Source of the DNA: Janibacter alkaliphilus
Lineage (GTDB): Bacteria > Actinomycetota > Actinomycetes > Actinomycetales > Dermatophilaceae
Assembly: GCF_013408565.1 (NCBI RefSeq)
Contig: NZ_JACBZX010000001.1
Coordinates: forward strand, 868,001-932,000
Direction: 5' to 3'
DNA length: 64,000 nucleotides
Positions 8,192-17,367 of this stretch are shown here, piece by piece. How positions within the stretch are numbered: the stretch's first letter is position 1; each line of letters opens with the position of its first letter. The notes beneath the pieces are model-generated. The model was given only the letters and a program-made list of their open reading frames with translations. It was not told the DNA's origin and searched no databases. The translations under genes were made by a program, and so were the position numbers.

Positions 8192-8920
8192 TCAGCCGGC
8201 GGCGCTGGTCCCGACCTCGGCCGCCACGTCGAGGACCTCCTGGAGCAGCCGGCTCGGCCTCTCCCACAGGTCGTTGTGGGTGCGTCCGGCGACGACCACC
8301 CGGCGCGCGTCCGGGATGAGCCCCGCCAGCCGCTGGCTCATCTCCGGCGGCACGAGGGTGTCGTCGGCGCCGTGCACGAGCAGCGTCGGCTGCCTCAGAC
8401 CGGCGGCGATCCCGTCGGTCTCGTAGCGGTCCGGGACGAGCCGCGACGGCCACAGCCGGGTGCGCAGCACCTGCCGGTACATCGCGGTCATCGAGGTGAA
8501 GGGCGAGACCAGCACCAGCCGGGCACCGTGCCCCTCGTGGGCCAGCCGGGCGGCCACCGCGCTGCCGAGGGACTCGCCGACGAGCACGAGCCGACGCCCG
8601 GAGACCCCCTGCTCGGCGAGGTGCGCCAGGCCGCGACGGGCCGCGGCCATCACCCCCTCCTCGGTGGTGCGCTGGTCCCCGGCCGGCCCGTAGCCGGGGT
8701 ACTCGATGGCGGCGAAGCCCATCCCCTCGTCGACGAAGGGATGCGCCAGCGGCGCGATCGTGCCGAGGTCGCTGCCGTTGCCGTGCAGGTAGACGACGGT
8801 CGGCGCGCCGCTCGGCGCCGGACGGTGCAGGACGAAGGTGGGCACCGGCCCGCCGATGTCGACGGGCGCGCTGCCGGCAGGCTCCTGCCAATACGGGGCG
8901 GGGTAGATGAAGCGGCGCAC
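8192..8920 (-). CDS. Alpha/beta hydrolase
   Basis: The product is 242 aa, an alpha/beta hydrolase with HGNGSD (oxyanion region, about residues 45-50), nucleophile elbow GESLGS (near 114-119), acid in HGADDTLVPPE and His in GRTHNDLW near 220. The pattern resembles the BAAT/YqiA-like small hydrolases. The substrate is unknown. It is convergent with the methyltransferase and separated from it by only 27 bp. Confidence 0.85.
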   Translation of the reverse strand: MRRFIYPAPYWQEPAGSAPVDIGGPVPTFVLHRPAPSGAPTVVYLHGNGSDLGTIAPLAHPFVDEGMGFAAIEYPGYGPAGDQRTTEEGVMAAARRGLAHLAEQGVSGRRLVLVGESLGSAVAARLAHEGHGARLVLVSPFTSMTAMYRQVLRTRLWPSRLVPDRYETDGIAAGLRQPTLLVHGADDTLVPPEMSQRLAGLIPDARRVVVAGRTHNDLWERPSRLLQEVLDVAAEVGTSAAG

Positions 8921-9107
8921 CGGGCCACTGTCGCAGCCGCCGCTGTGCCGCGGACCCCCGGTGCCTGAACCGTGACCCGAGCCTCATCGAGACGTGACCT
9001 GCTCGTGGCCCGGGTGACCGACCGCTCCCCGACCGTGACACCTGTCATCCCGCGGCGGGGCGCATCGTCACTGGTCAGGGCCACCGCACCGGGCCAGGCT
9101 GTGCCTC

Positions 9108-9287
9108 ATGGACCGGAACACCCTCGCCTTCATCGCCATCGCCGTGACCATCCTCTACGGGGTGACCGTCGGGGTCGCCGGGGACGCACGCGGGGTCATC
9201 GCCCCGGTCGGGGCCGGCATCGTCGCGATCATGTGGATCGCCGTCGGCATGCTCGGCAAGGACCCCAAGGATCCCGGCGACCGCTGA
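9108..9287 (+). CDS. Small membrane protein, 59 aa
   Basis: ATG at 9108 to TGA at 9287, 59 aa. Two hydrophobic segments (LAFIAIAVTILYGVTVGVA and GVIAPVGAGIVAIMWIAVGML) are followed by a charged tail KDPKDPGDR. Codon use matches the neighbours and no overlapping gene competes for the space. It precedes the DUF3105-DUF305 pair by 83 bp. I recognise no function. Confidence 0.65.
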   Translation: MDRNTLAFIAIAVTILYGVTVGVAGDARGVIAPVGAGIVAIMWIAVGMLGKDPKDPGDR

Positions 9288-9370
9288 GCGCACCCCTCCC
9301 AGCGAACTCACGGGCAGGTCGGCAAATATCATGGGCGCGAACCTCGCCCCCGATCCACCCTGAGGACCCC

Positions 9371-10021
9371 ATGAGCTCGTCGAAGAAGGATGCCAAGCGC
9401 TCGCGCAACGAGCGCCTGGAGGCCGCCCGCAAGCAGCAGCAGGCAGCCGAGCGGCGCCGCAGCCTCATCCTCTACGGGGCCGCGGCGCTGGCGCTGGTGA
9501 TCATCGCCGGCGCGGTCTTCTGGGCGATCGTCACCGACGACAGCAACGACGTGGCCCGCAACGCCGAGGGGGACATCGAGGGCGTGCAGGTCTACGAGTA
9601 CGACGGCGGCAACCACGTGCAGACCACGGTCGACTACGCCGAGAGCCCGCCGGTGGGCGGCGAGCACAACCCGGTGTGGCTCAACTGCGGCGTCTACACC
9701 GAGCCGGTGCCGGACGAGCACGCGGTGCACTCGCTGGAGCACGGCACGGTGTGGATCACCTACCAGCCCGACCTCGCCGAGGATCAGGTCTCGCAGCTCG
9801 AGGACATGCTGCCCGACACCTACACCCTTCTTTCCCCCTACGAGGGCCTCGAGTCCCCCATCGTCATCTCCGCGTGGGGCCACCAGCTGGAGGTCGACTC
9901 GGCCGACGACCCCCGTCTCGAGGAGTTCATCACCGAGTACCGACAGGGCCCGCAGACCCCCGAGCCCGGCGCGGCCTGCACCGGCGGGACCGACGGCACC
10001 GACAACCTGATCCAGGGCTGA
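9371..10021 (+). CDS. DUF3105 membrane-anchored protein
   Basis: The product is 216 aa. The N-terminal 30 residues are Lys/Arg-rich and cytoplasmic, one TM helix spans about residues 33-53, and a large extracellular DUF3105 domain follows with the conserved YAESPPVGGEHNP, NCGVYTEPVP and HSLEHGTVWITY blocks. Two Cys (in LNCGVY and GAACTGG) could pair. It is followed after 1 bp by the DUF305 gene. DUF3105/DUF305 neighbours recur in actinobacteria, and DUF305 proteins are linked to copper-containing or metal-binding functions, so an envelope metal role is a reasonable inference. Confidence 0.88.
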   Translation: MSSSKKDAKRSRNERLEAARKQQQAAERRRSLILYGAAALALVIIAGAVFWAIVTDDSNDVARNAEGDIEGVQVYEYDGGNHVQTTVDYAESPPVGGEHNPVWLNCGVYTEPVPDEHAVHSLEHGTVWITYQPDLAEDQVSQLEDMLPDTYTLLSPYEGLESPIVISAWGHQLEVDSADDPRLEEFITEYRQGPQTPEPGAACTGGTDGTDNLIQG

Positions 10022-10022
10022 C

Positions 10023-10673
10023 ATGCAGCCGAAGGGGATCCTCGCCGCGATCGTCGCCCTGGCCGTCGGGCTGGTGGCCGGGATCGCGGTGGGGCGCGCG
10101 GGCGGCGGCAGCGGGGCCCCGGAGGAGGGCAGCGTCGACGCCGGCTTCGCCCGGGACATGCAGACCCATCACGACCAGGCGGTGCAGATGTCGCTGATCA
10201 TCCGCGACGGCACCGACGACGCGGACGTGCGCCAGCTCGCCTACGACATCGCCCGTACCCAGTCGCACCAGTCCGGGCAGATGGCCGGCTGGCTGCAGGT
10301 GTGGGGGCTGCCGGCGACCTCCTCCGAGCCGACGATGGCCTGGATGGAGGGGCACGAGCACGGCGGCTCGGACGCGATGTCCTCGGGGTCGATGTCCTCG
10401 GGCGGCTCGTCCGGCATGCCCGGGATGGCCAGCGCCGAGGAGCTCAAGGAGCTGGAGCAGGCCACCGGCGAGGAGGCGGAGGTGCTCTACCTGCAGCTGA
10501 TGATCCGCCACCACGAGGGCGGCGTGCCGATGGCCCAGACCGCGGTGGACGCCGCCGAGACCGAGCCGGTGCGCACCCTGGCCCAGTCCATCATCGACAG
10601 CCAGACCGTCGAGGTGGAGACGATGACGGAGATGCTCGAGGCGCGCGACGGGGAGCCGCTGCCGAGCCCCTGA
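10023..10673 (+). CDS. DUF305 (ferritin-like, metal-associated) exported protein
   Basis: The product is 216 aa. An N-terminal hydrophobic anchor/signal (ILAAIVALAVGLVAGIAVG) is followed by two DUF305 repeats. Each has a His pair in a helix: FARDMQTHHDQAVQMS near residues 44-59 and LMIRHHEGGVPMAQ near 160-173. These fit the four-helix DUF305 fold with His/Met metal ligands. A Ser/Gly/Met-rich linker (SDAMSSGSMSSGGSSGMPGM) sits between them. It starts 1 bp after the DUF3105 stop, so the two are one operon. Confidence 0.88.
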   Translation: MQPKGILAAIVALAVGLVAGIAVGRAGGGSGAPEEGSVDAGFARDMQTHHDQAVQMSLIIRDGTDDADVRQLAYDIARTQSHQSGQMAGWLQVWGLPATSSEPTMAWMEGHEHGGSDAMSSGSMSSGGSSGMPGMASAEELKELEQATGEEAEVLYLQLMIRHHEGGVPMAQTAVDAAETEPVRTLAQSIIDSQTVEVETMTEMLEARDGEPLPSP

Positions 10674-10679
10674 GCGGGG

Positions 10680-11600
10680 TCAGAAGCCCGCCCACCGGGC
10701 CACGTCGGCGACGAGCCCGTCGTCGACCGGCACGGCGCGGCCGTCGAGCTCGCCCACCGGGGTCGGACCGCGGCTGGAGGCGACCAGCCAGACGCCGTCT
10801 GCGGTGAGCAGGTCCGCGACCTGGACCAGCTCGTGGCGGGCGGAGCGCCCTTCGGCCTCGGCGGCGGCGAGGATGGCGCCGATCGAGGTCGAGGCCAGGA
10901 TGCCGGTGCCGCCGGTCGGGGTGCTCAGCACGGCGCCGTCCCGCACGACGAGCAGGCCGGCCGTCGGGGCGTCCAGGGCGTAGCCGTCGGTGCTGGTGAA
11001 GATGACGTCGTCGGCGCCGCGCCGTCGGGCCTCGCGCAGGGCGGCGGTGTTGACCGCGTAGCTCAGCGTCTTCACCCCGCCGAGCAGCCAGGGGGCGTCG
11101 ACGAAGGCGTCGCTGGGGTGGCCCCGGCTCAGCGTGACGGCGCGGACGGGGCGGGTCGTCGTCGCGGCGGCCCCCCGCTGCGGGCGACCGGCCGCACGCT
11201 CGGTGAGCGTGACGAAGGCCCTGGGCGGCCCGCCGCTCTCCGGTCCCCGGGTGAGGGTGAGGCGCAGCGTGGCCTCGCCGGGCTCGGGCCAGGCGCGAAG
11301 GGCGGTCGCCACGAGCTCGGTCCACGCCGCCTCGTCCGGGGCGGGGATCTCCAGGGCTCGCGCGGAGGCGGCCAGCCGGGCCAGGTGGCCGGGCAGGTCG
11401 ACGACCTGGTGGGTCGGGCCGGGGTCATCACCGGCCTGGCGGTCGTCGCCCCCGGCGTCGACGGGGATCACCAGGGCGGAGTCGAAGCAGCCGTCGCCCC
11501 GGGTCAGCCCGGCGTCGTCGGCCGCGACCACCGGCGCCTGCGGGTCGTGCAGGCGAGGACCCTCGGGGGCGAGCAGCGCGACGACGCGGGGACGGGGCAT
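10680..11600 (-). CDS. pabC: Class IV aminotransferase / aminodeoxychorismate lyase-like
   Basis: This PLP enzyme of fold type IV has 306 aa, from the Met at 11600. GDGCFDSALV (about residues 34-43) and GGVKTLSYAVNTAALREARR (with the PLP Lys near residue 163) are the class IV landmarks, followed by a STDGYALDAPTAGLLVV phosphate-side block where most homologues have Glu at the G-x-VxE position. The closest function is 4-amino-4-deoxychorismate lyase in folate synthesis; a branched-chain or D-amino-acid aminotransferase is less likely. No pabA/pabB is adjacent. The apparent substitution of Glu in the E-x-x-x-S-N segment is worth checking. Confidence 0.75.
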   Translation of the reverse strand: MPRPRVVALLAPEGPRLHDPQAPVVAADDAGLTRGDGCFDSALVIPVDAGGDDRQAGDDPGPTHQVVDLPGHLARLAASARALEIPAPDEAAWTELVATALRAWPEPGEATLRLTLTRGPESGGPPRAFVTLTERAAGRPQRGAAATTTRPVRAVTLSRGHPSDAFVDAPWLLGGVKTLSYAVNTAALREARRRGADDVIFTSTDGYALDAPTAGLLVVRDGAVLSTPTGGTGILASTSIGAILAAAEAEGRSARHELVQVADLLTADGVWLVASSRGPTPVGELDGRAVPVDDGLVADVARWAGF

Positions 11601-11704
11601 GGGATCAGCGTAGGAGGGCAGGTCAGGCACGACCCCGGGCATGCGGTCGAGCGTGCGTTGTCGCAGGTCAGAGGGCTGTCGGCGCTCGAACGTATGATCG
11701 ATGC

Positions 11705-13231
11705 ATGTCGACAGCGATGGCAGACCGCGACCCCGGGAGGCTCCCCGAGGCGCTGGCCGCTGCCGCCGATCTCGTCGACGGGGCGAGCAGGTCAGGCACC
11801 TGGCGGCTGAGCGATGCCGAGATCGCGGAGGCCCTGGCGGAGCTCGGGCGACTTCGTCACCTCGCCACCGTCGCCGAGGTGGCCCTGCTGCGCGACGGGC
11901 TCTCCCGCGGGCTGCCGCGGGACGGAGGGTGGGGCGACCACGACTGGGCGACCCGGTGCGAGGGGGACCGTGCCCCCGACCCGGCGCCCGGTCACGTCGC
12001 GCAGGCGCTGCGGCTGGCGCGCGCCGGGCTGCAGCGGGGGCTGGTGCCCGACGTGGACGACGACCCGAACGGGTCTGTGGCGGACCGAGACAGCGCGGTC
12101 GGCATGGACCCCTGCGATGCAGGCCGCGAGGTGGACACCGGCCACGACGCGGGAGCGGGTCCGGACGTCTTCGGCGTGGTCGAGCGCAGCGCGGGCACCG
12201 GCGACGTACTGACCGCCTTCGAGCGGGGCGACTTGGCGGCGAGCAGCGCGGACCGGCTGGTGCGCTTCGTCGACGACGTGGCGCCGGTGGCCGACCCGAC
12301 GATGCTGGCGACCGATCTCGGGGTGCTGCTGCACGCGGCCCGGGACGGCTACCGGCCTGGCGGACCGGAGGGTCGCGGTCGGCCGGTGCGGGTCGGCGGG
12401 ATGACCGACCGGGAGCTGCGCGTGGCGATCACCCGGACCGGGCGGTTGCTGCGGCCGAGCCGGGATCTCGAGCAGGAGCACCGCGCCGCGCGCAACGCCC
12501 GACGGCTGCACCGGTGCCCCGGCCCGGCCGGGATGACCAGCTACCGGGTGACCCTCGACCCTGAGGGCTCGGCGGTGCTGGACGCCGCGCTGTCCGCCCT
12601 GTCCCGCCCCGAGACCGGGCCGGACGGGGACCCCGATACGCGCACCCACCCGCAGCGTCAGGCCGACGCGCTCGTCGAGATCGTCCGGCGCGGTGTCTCC
12701 GCACCGGGCGAGATGCCCACCACCGACAAGACGCAGGTCATCGTCACCATCCCCTGGACCGTGCTGCGCGACCAGGCACTACCACCGAGCACCTCGCACA
12801 CCGGCGGCCAGACGGCCCTCGGCGGTGCGAGCAGCGCGTGGGGCGCGACCGACGCCGGGATCCACGGCGGAGGGGTCACCGCCACCGGTCAGGTGCTCCC
12901 GCCGTCGGTGGTCCGCCGGATGGCCTGCGACGCCGCGATCCTGCCCGCCGTGCTCGGCGGGCCCAGCCAGATCCTCGATCTCGGGCGCAGCGCCCGCCTC
13001 TTCACGGCTGGTCAGCGCCGAGCTCTCTGGCACCGCGACCAGGGCTGCTCCTACCCGGGGTGCACGATGCTCGCGCAGTGGTGCGACGCCCACCACGTGA
13101 CCTGGTGGAGCCGGGGCGGCGCGACCGACCTGAGCAACGCCGCTCTGCTCTGCCCGCGGCACCACACGTTCGTGCACGAGCGCGACCTCACCGCCACCGT
13201 GACCGGCGACGGGGTCACCTGGCACACCTGA
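11705..13231 (+). CDS. DUF222 / 13E12-type HNH endonuclease-domain protein
   Basis: The product is 508 aa. The N-terminal DUF222 region is interrupted by an acidic low-complexity stretch (about residues 117-160). The C-terminal HNH nuclease fold has zinc-type CxxxxC (CSYPGC), the DAHHVTWWSRGG core, and SNAALLCPRHHTFVHE at about residues 435-490. These multi-copy proteins are typical of actinobacteria and are related to mycobacterial REP13E12 elements. Their physiological role is not established. A stem-loop follows 14 bp after the stop. Confidence 0.9.
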   Translation: MSTAMADRDPGRLPEALAAAADLVDGASRSGTWRLSDAEIAEALAELGRLRHLATVAEVALLRDGLSRGLPRDGGWGDHDWATRCEGDRAPDPAPGHVAQALRLARAGLQRGLVPDVDDDPNGSVADRDSAVGMDPCDAGREVDTGHDAGAGPDVFGVVERSAGTGDVLTAFERGDLAASSADRLVRFVDDVAPVADPTMLATDLGVLLHAARDGYRPGGPEGRGRPVRVGGMTDRELRVAITRTGRLLRPSRDLEQEHRAARNARRLHRCPGPAGMTSYRVTLDPEGSAVLDAALSALSRPETGPDGDPDTRTHPQRQADALVEIVRRGVSAPGEMPTTDKTQVIVTIPWTVLRDQALPPSTSHTGGQTALGGASSAWGATDAGIHGGGVTATGQVLPPSVVRRMACDAAILPAVLGGPSQILDLGRSARLFTAGQRRALWHRDQGCSYPGCTMLAQWCDAHHVTWWSRGGATDLSNAALLCPRHHTFVHERDLTATVTGDGVTWHT

Positions 13232-13245
13232 CCACCCCGCCCCGC

Positions 13246-13265
13246 GCCCGCCGAGGACGGCGGGC
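13246..13265 (+). terminator. Stem-loop terminator after HNH gene
   Basis: GCCCGCCG-AGGA-CGGCGGGC: an 8-bp perfect GC stem (extendable by one pair) with a tetraloop, 14 bp after the stop. There is no T-run, as is usual for actinobacterial terminators. Confidence 0.6.
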
Positions 13266-13394
13266 GTCGAGGCATGCCCGTCAGCGGCACAGCGTGGCAC
13301 GCAGACCGCCCTCCGGCAGCCTGCGAGGCGCGTCGGTAGCGGCGCACGTCAGGAGCGGCGCACATCCGGGACAGCCCGACCGATAGGGGACCCG

Positions 13395-13895
13395 TCAGCG
13401 GCAGAGCGTGGCGATGGCGGTCTCCCGATCCTGGTGCTCGAGCACCTCGACCCCGACCTCCTCGAGCATCCGGTAGGCGGCGAAGAAGGAGTCCAGCTCC
13501 TCGACGAAGGCCGGGGCCAGGTCACCGAGGTCGCCGAGGTGGTCGACGTAGTGGCTGTTGCGCGGCACGCAGATCAGCTTGGTCTCCTCGATCTCACCCA
13601 CCTTCAGCAGGAAGGCGGCGACCACCCGGGTGCGGATGTAGATGCCCGGATAGGTCGGCTCGTCGATGAGCACCAGGGCATCGAGCCCGTCCCCGTCCTC
13701 GCCCTCGGCGCCGATGACGTAGCCGTAGTCCCCGGGGAAGCCGGCCGGTCCGCCGAGACGGCGGTCGAACCACATCTCCCCGTCGTCGTTCACCTCGTAC
13801 TTGTTACGGCTGCCGCGAGGGATCTCGACGACGACGTCGCAGACCCCGTCGGCGTGCATGGCGTCACGGTCCGGCCAGGTAGAACTCTCAACCAT
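13395..13895 (-). CDS. ppa: Inorganic pyrophosphatase (divergent signature)
   Basis: This family I soluble pyrophosphatase of 166 aa has substrate-binding EIPRGSRNKYEV near residues 23-34, GDYGYV near 54-59 and the metal-binding region DGDGLDALVL near 66-75. The usual signature is DxDPxD; here the Pro is replaced by Gly, although the metal-binding Asp residues are kept. The later LGDLGD also fits. The start is uncertain: M at 13895 adds about 12 residues before an internal Met. Whether this is the main housekeeping enzyme or a paralogue cannot be decided here. Confidence 0.85.
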   Translation of the reverse strand: MVESSTWPDRDAMHADGVCDVVVEIPRGSRNKYEVNDDGEMWFDRRLGGPAGFPGDYGYVIGAEGEDGDGLDALVLIDEPTYPGIYIRTRVVAAFLLKVGEIEETKLICVPRNSHYVDHLGDLGDLAPAFVEELDSFFAAYRMLEEVGVEVLEHQDRETAIATLCR

Positions 13896-14037
13896 CTTCG
13901 GACGGTAGCGCTCACACCCCCACCGGTACCACCCCGCGGCGCTGGCGGCTGTCCGTCTCCTGTCGGATCGCCGACACGACGGACCCTGTGTCAGGCGGTG
14001 CGGCAGGGCTGTCGGGGCCGGTCGTTAGGTTGCCGGT

Positions 14038-17000
14038 GTGACCATGCACCTGCATCGCGCCGAGCGCACCGACCGGCTGGCCGACGGCCTCGCCGCGATG
14101 CTGTCACGCCCGCTGGAGGACCCCTTCGCCGAAGAGGTGGTCGTGGTCCCCGAGCGCGGGATCGAGCGGTGGCTGGCGCAGCGCCTCTCGCACCGGCTCG
14201 GCTCCGGGCCCGGCGGGCAGGACGGGGTGTGCGCCGGGGTGCGCTTCCTGCGACCCAGCTCGCTGATCACCCAGCTCGTCGGCCGCGAGGCCGACGACCC
14301 GTGGCTCCCCCGCCAGCTCGTCTGGCCGCTGCTGCAGGTCGTCGACGACTCGCTCGACGAGCCGTGGTGCGCCAGCCTCGCCCGCCACCTGGGCCACGGT
14401 CTGGCCGAGGACGAGGCCCGGCTGCGCGCCGGGCGGCGCTACTCGGTGGCGCTGCGGCTGGCCACGCACCTGCACCGCTACGCGCTCGCCCGCCCCGTGA
14501 TGCTCACCGACTGGCGCGACGGCCGAAACACCGACGGCGCCGGCCGCCCGCTGCCCGACGACCTGCAGTGGCAGGCCGAGCTGTGGCGCCGCCTCGTCGA
14601 CGTCGTCCCCGGACCGACCCCGGACCAGCGGCACGTCAGCACCGTCGACGACCTGCGCGAAGGGCGGATCGGCGACCTCGACCTGCCGGCCCGGCTCTCC
14701 CTCTTCGGGCACACCCGGCTGGCGGTCACCGAGGTCGAGCTGCTTGCCGCCCTCGGCACCCAGCGGGAGGTGCACCTCTGGCTCCCCCAGCCCTCGCCCG
14801 CCCTGTGGGACGACCTGCGCGACCTCGGTGGTGTGCTGCCCCGGCGAGAGGACGACAGCGGCCGCCGGGTCAGCCATCCGCTGCTCGCCTCGCTCGGCCG
14901 GGACAGCCGTGAGCTGGTCCGGGTGCTCGCCGAGCCGTCCCCGGACGACATCGTCGACGACGGCGACCTCGGCCCGCCCGAGCACCGGCCCCGGACCGTG
15001 CTCGGCTGGCTGCAGGAGGACGTCCGCGCCGGTCGGGCCCCGGCGCCCGACCTGCTCGCCGAGCGGGGCCCCGACCCCGACGACCGCAGCCTGGCGCTGC
15101 ACGCCGCCCACGGCCCGCACCGGCAGGTCGAGGTGCTGCGCGAGGTGCTCGTCGGGCTGCTGCAGGACGACCCCACGCTGCAGCCGCGGGACATCCTCGT
15201 GATGTGCCCCGACGTGGAGACCTACGCCCCGCTCATCGGGGCCGCCTTCGGCCTCGGCGACCTCGGGCAGGACGACGACGGCATCGACACCCACCCGGCG
15301 CACCGGCTGCGGGTCCGGCTGGCCGACCGCTCGCTGGAGGGGACCAACCCGCTGCTGGAGGTCGCCGCCCGGATCATCGACCTCGTCGACGGTCGACTCA
15401 CCGCCGGCGACGTGCTCGACCTCGTCTCGACCGCACCGGTCCGCCGACGCTTCCGGATCGACGACGAGGACCTCGAGACGATCACCGACTGGCTCGGCGA
15501 GACCGCCGTGCGCTGGGGCTGGGACGCCGCCCACCGGGCCCCCTTCGGCCTCGGGACCGTCGACGCGAACACCTGGCGGGCCGGCCTGGACCGGCTGCTG
15601 CTGGGCACCGCGGTCTCCGCCGACGGCCCGCCGCACGTCGCCGCGGTGCTCCCGGTCGACGACGTCGGCTCCGGGAGCGTCGATCTCGTCGGCCGGCTCA
15701 GCGAGCTGATGGACCGGCTGGTCACCGGCCTGGACGCCCTCGGCGGCTCCGGCACCGCCCAGGAGTGGATGACCACCCTCGGCGCTACCGTCCGCGGGCT
15801 GACCGAGACCGACCCCACCGAGGTGTGGCAGGTCGCCGGCCTCGACCGGGTGCTCGCCGAGGCGGCCGAGCACGCCCCGACCGACGTGCCGCTGCGGGTC
15901 GCCGACGTGCGGGTGCTGCTCGACGACCGGCTCGAGGGTCGACCGACCCGGGCGAGCTTTCGCACCGGGACCCTCACCGTGTGCACGATGGTGCCGATGC
16001 GCTCGGTGCCGCACCGGGTCATCTGCCTGCTCGGCCTCGACGACGGCGCCTACCCGCGCCAGCCCACGGTCGACGGCGACGACGTGCTCGCCCGGGACCC
16101 GCTGACCGGCGAGCGGGACGCCCGCAGCGAGGACCGGCAGCTGCTGCTCGATGCGGTGATGGCCGCCACCGAGCGGTTGGTCGTGCTGTGGACCGGCGCC
16201 GACGAGCGCACCGGTGAGCGTCGCCCGCCGGCGGTCCCGGTCGGCGAGCTCATCGACGCGGCCCGGGAGACCACCACGGACCCCGCGCTGCCGCGGGTGA
16301 TCGCGCACCCGCTGCAGCCCTTCGACGAGCGCAACCTGCGGCCGGGTGGTCTCGACCTGGAGGAGCCCTTCAGCTTCGACCGGGCCGCGCTGGCCGGGGC
16401 ACGGGCCGCCCAGGATCTCGACGACCCACCTTCGCTGGTGCCGTCGGCCCTGGCCCCGCCCGGAGACCTCCGCACCGAGGTCGCCCTGGCCGACCTCGTC
16501 TCCTTCCTCGAGAACCCGGCCCGCGGCTTCCTCCGCGACCGCCTCGGCATCGCGCTCCCCCGCGAGGCCGACGAGCTCGGCGAACGCATCCCCCTGGACC
16601 TCGACGCCCTGGAGCGCTGGCAGGTCGGCGACCGGGTGCTGCGGGCGCGCCGGGCCGGGGCCACCGGCGAGGACGCCTACCGTGCGGAGCTGCTGCGTGG
16701 CGAGCTGCCGCCGGGCGAGCTGGGCACGACGGCGCTGCGGGAGGTGCAGCAGGTCGTCGAAGGGGTCGTCCGTGACCTCGACCGCTTCACCGGAGGATCC
16801 CCGGCCGCCTCCGTGGACGTCACCGTCGACCTGCTCGACGGCCTCCGGCTGACCGGCACGGTCGACGGCGTGCACGCCGGCAACATCGTCGACGCCACCT
16901 ACAGCCGGGTCGGCGCCAGGCACGAGATCGGCGCCTGGGCGCGGCTGCTCGCGCTGGTCGCTGCCTCCGGGCGGGACGAGGCCCACCAGGCCGCGGTGCT

Positions 17001-17367
17001 CGGCAAGGGCCGCGGCGCCATCCTCGGGCCGCTGCCGGCCGAGGCCGCCCGCGCGCACCTGTCCACGCTCGCGCAGGTGCGGGCCGTCGGTCAGCAGATC
17101 CCGGTGCTCGTGCCGGTCAAGACCGGGCGGGCCTGGGCCGAGGCCGCGGGCGACGGCCGCCGGACCCGGGCCGCGCGCAACGCTGCGGGCGGCGAGTGGG
17201 CCGGCCGCTTCCCCGAGTCCGAGGACCGCTGGTGGACCCGGCTGCTCGGCGCCGCCGCCCCGCTGGAGCGGCTCACCCAGACCGGACCGGGAGACCTCGA
17301 CGGCTCCCTGCCGACCCAGGCGCCTGCGATCTGGCGTCCGGTGCTGGCGAACCGGAGGACACCGTGA
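14038..17367 (+). CDS. recC: Exodeoxyribonuclease V subunit gamma (RecC)
   Basis: This is the RecC subunit of the RecBCD helicase-nuclease, 1109 aa. RecC hallmarks include the N-terminal PLEDPFAEEVVVVPERGIERWLAQRLS, the SLFGHTRLAVTEVELLAALG block (about 220-240), and PMRSVPHRVICLLGLDDGAYPR near 645-670 (the inactive-helicase region). No Walker A is visible, as expected. GTG at 14038 is followed two codons later by an in-frame ATG; either could be used. Its stop overlaps the recB GTG by 4 bp. Order recC-recB-recD is usual in actinobacteria. Confidence 0.95.
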   Translation: MTMHLHRAERTDRLADGLAAMLSRPLEDPFAEEVVVVPERGIERWLAQRLSHRLGSGPGGQDGVCAGVRFLRPSSLITQLVGREADDPWLPRQLVWPLLQVVDDSLDEPWCASLARHLGHGLAEDEARLRAGRRYSVALRLATHLHRYALARPVMLTDWRDGRNTDGAGRPLPDDLQWQAELWRRLVDVVPGPTPDQRHVSTVDDLREGRIGDLDLPARLSLFGHTRLAVTEVELLAALGTQREVHLWLPQPSPALWDDLRDLGGVLPRREDDSGRRVSHPLLASLGRDSRELVRVLAEPSPDDIVDDGDLGPPEHRPRTVLGWLQEDVRAGRAPAPDLLAERGPDPDDRSLALHAAHGPHRQVEVLREVLVGLLQDDPTLQPRDILVMCPDVETYAPLIGAAFGLGDLGQDDDGIDTHPAHRLRVRLADRSLEGTNPLLEVAARIIDLVDGRLTAGDVLDLVSTAPVRRRFRIDDEDLETITDWLGETAVRWGWDAAHRAPFGLGTVDANTWRAGLDRLLLGTAVSADGPPHVAAVLPVDDVGSGSVDLVGRLSELMDRLVTGLDALGGSGTAQEWMTTLGATVRGLTETDPTEVWQVAGLDRVLAEAAEHAPTDVPLRVADVRVLLDDRLEGRPTRASFRTGTLTVCTMVPMRSVPHRVICLLGLDDGAYPRQPTVDGDDVLARDPLTGERDARSEDRQLLLDAVMAATERLVVLWTGADERTGERRPPAVPVGELIDAARETTTDPALPRVIAHPLQPFDERNLRPGGLDLEEPFSFDRAALAGARAAQDLDDPPSLVPSALAPPGDLRTEVALADLVSFLENPARGFLRDRLGIALPREADELGERIPLDLDALERWQVGDRVLRARRAGATGEDAYRAELLRGELPPGELGTTALREVQQVVEGVVRDLDRFTGGSPAASVDVTVDLLDGLRLTGTVDGVHAGNIVDATYSRVGARHEIGAWARLLALVAASGRDEAHQAAVLGKGRGAILGPLPAEAARAHLSTLAQVRAVGQQIPVLVPVKTGRAWAEAAGDGRRTRAARNAAGGEWAGRFPESEDRWWTRLLGAAAPLERLTQTGPGDLDGSLPTQAPAIWRPVLANRRTP

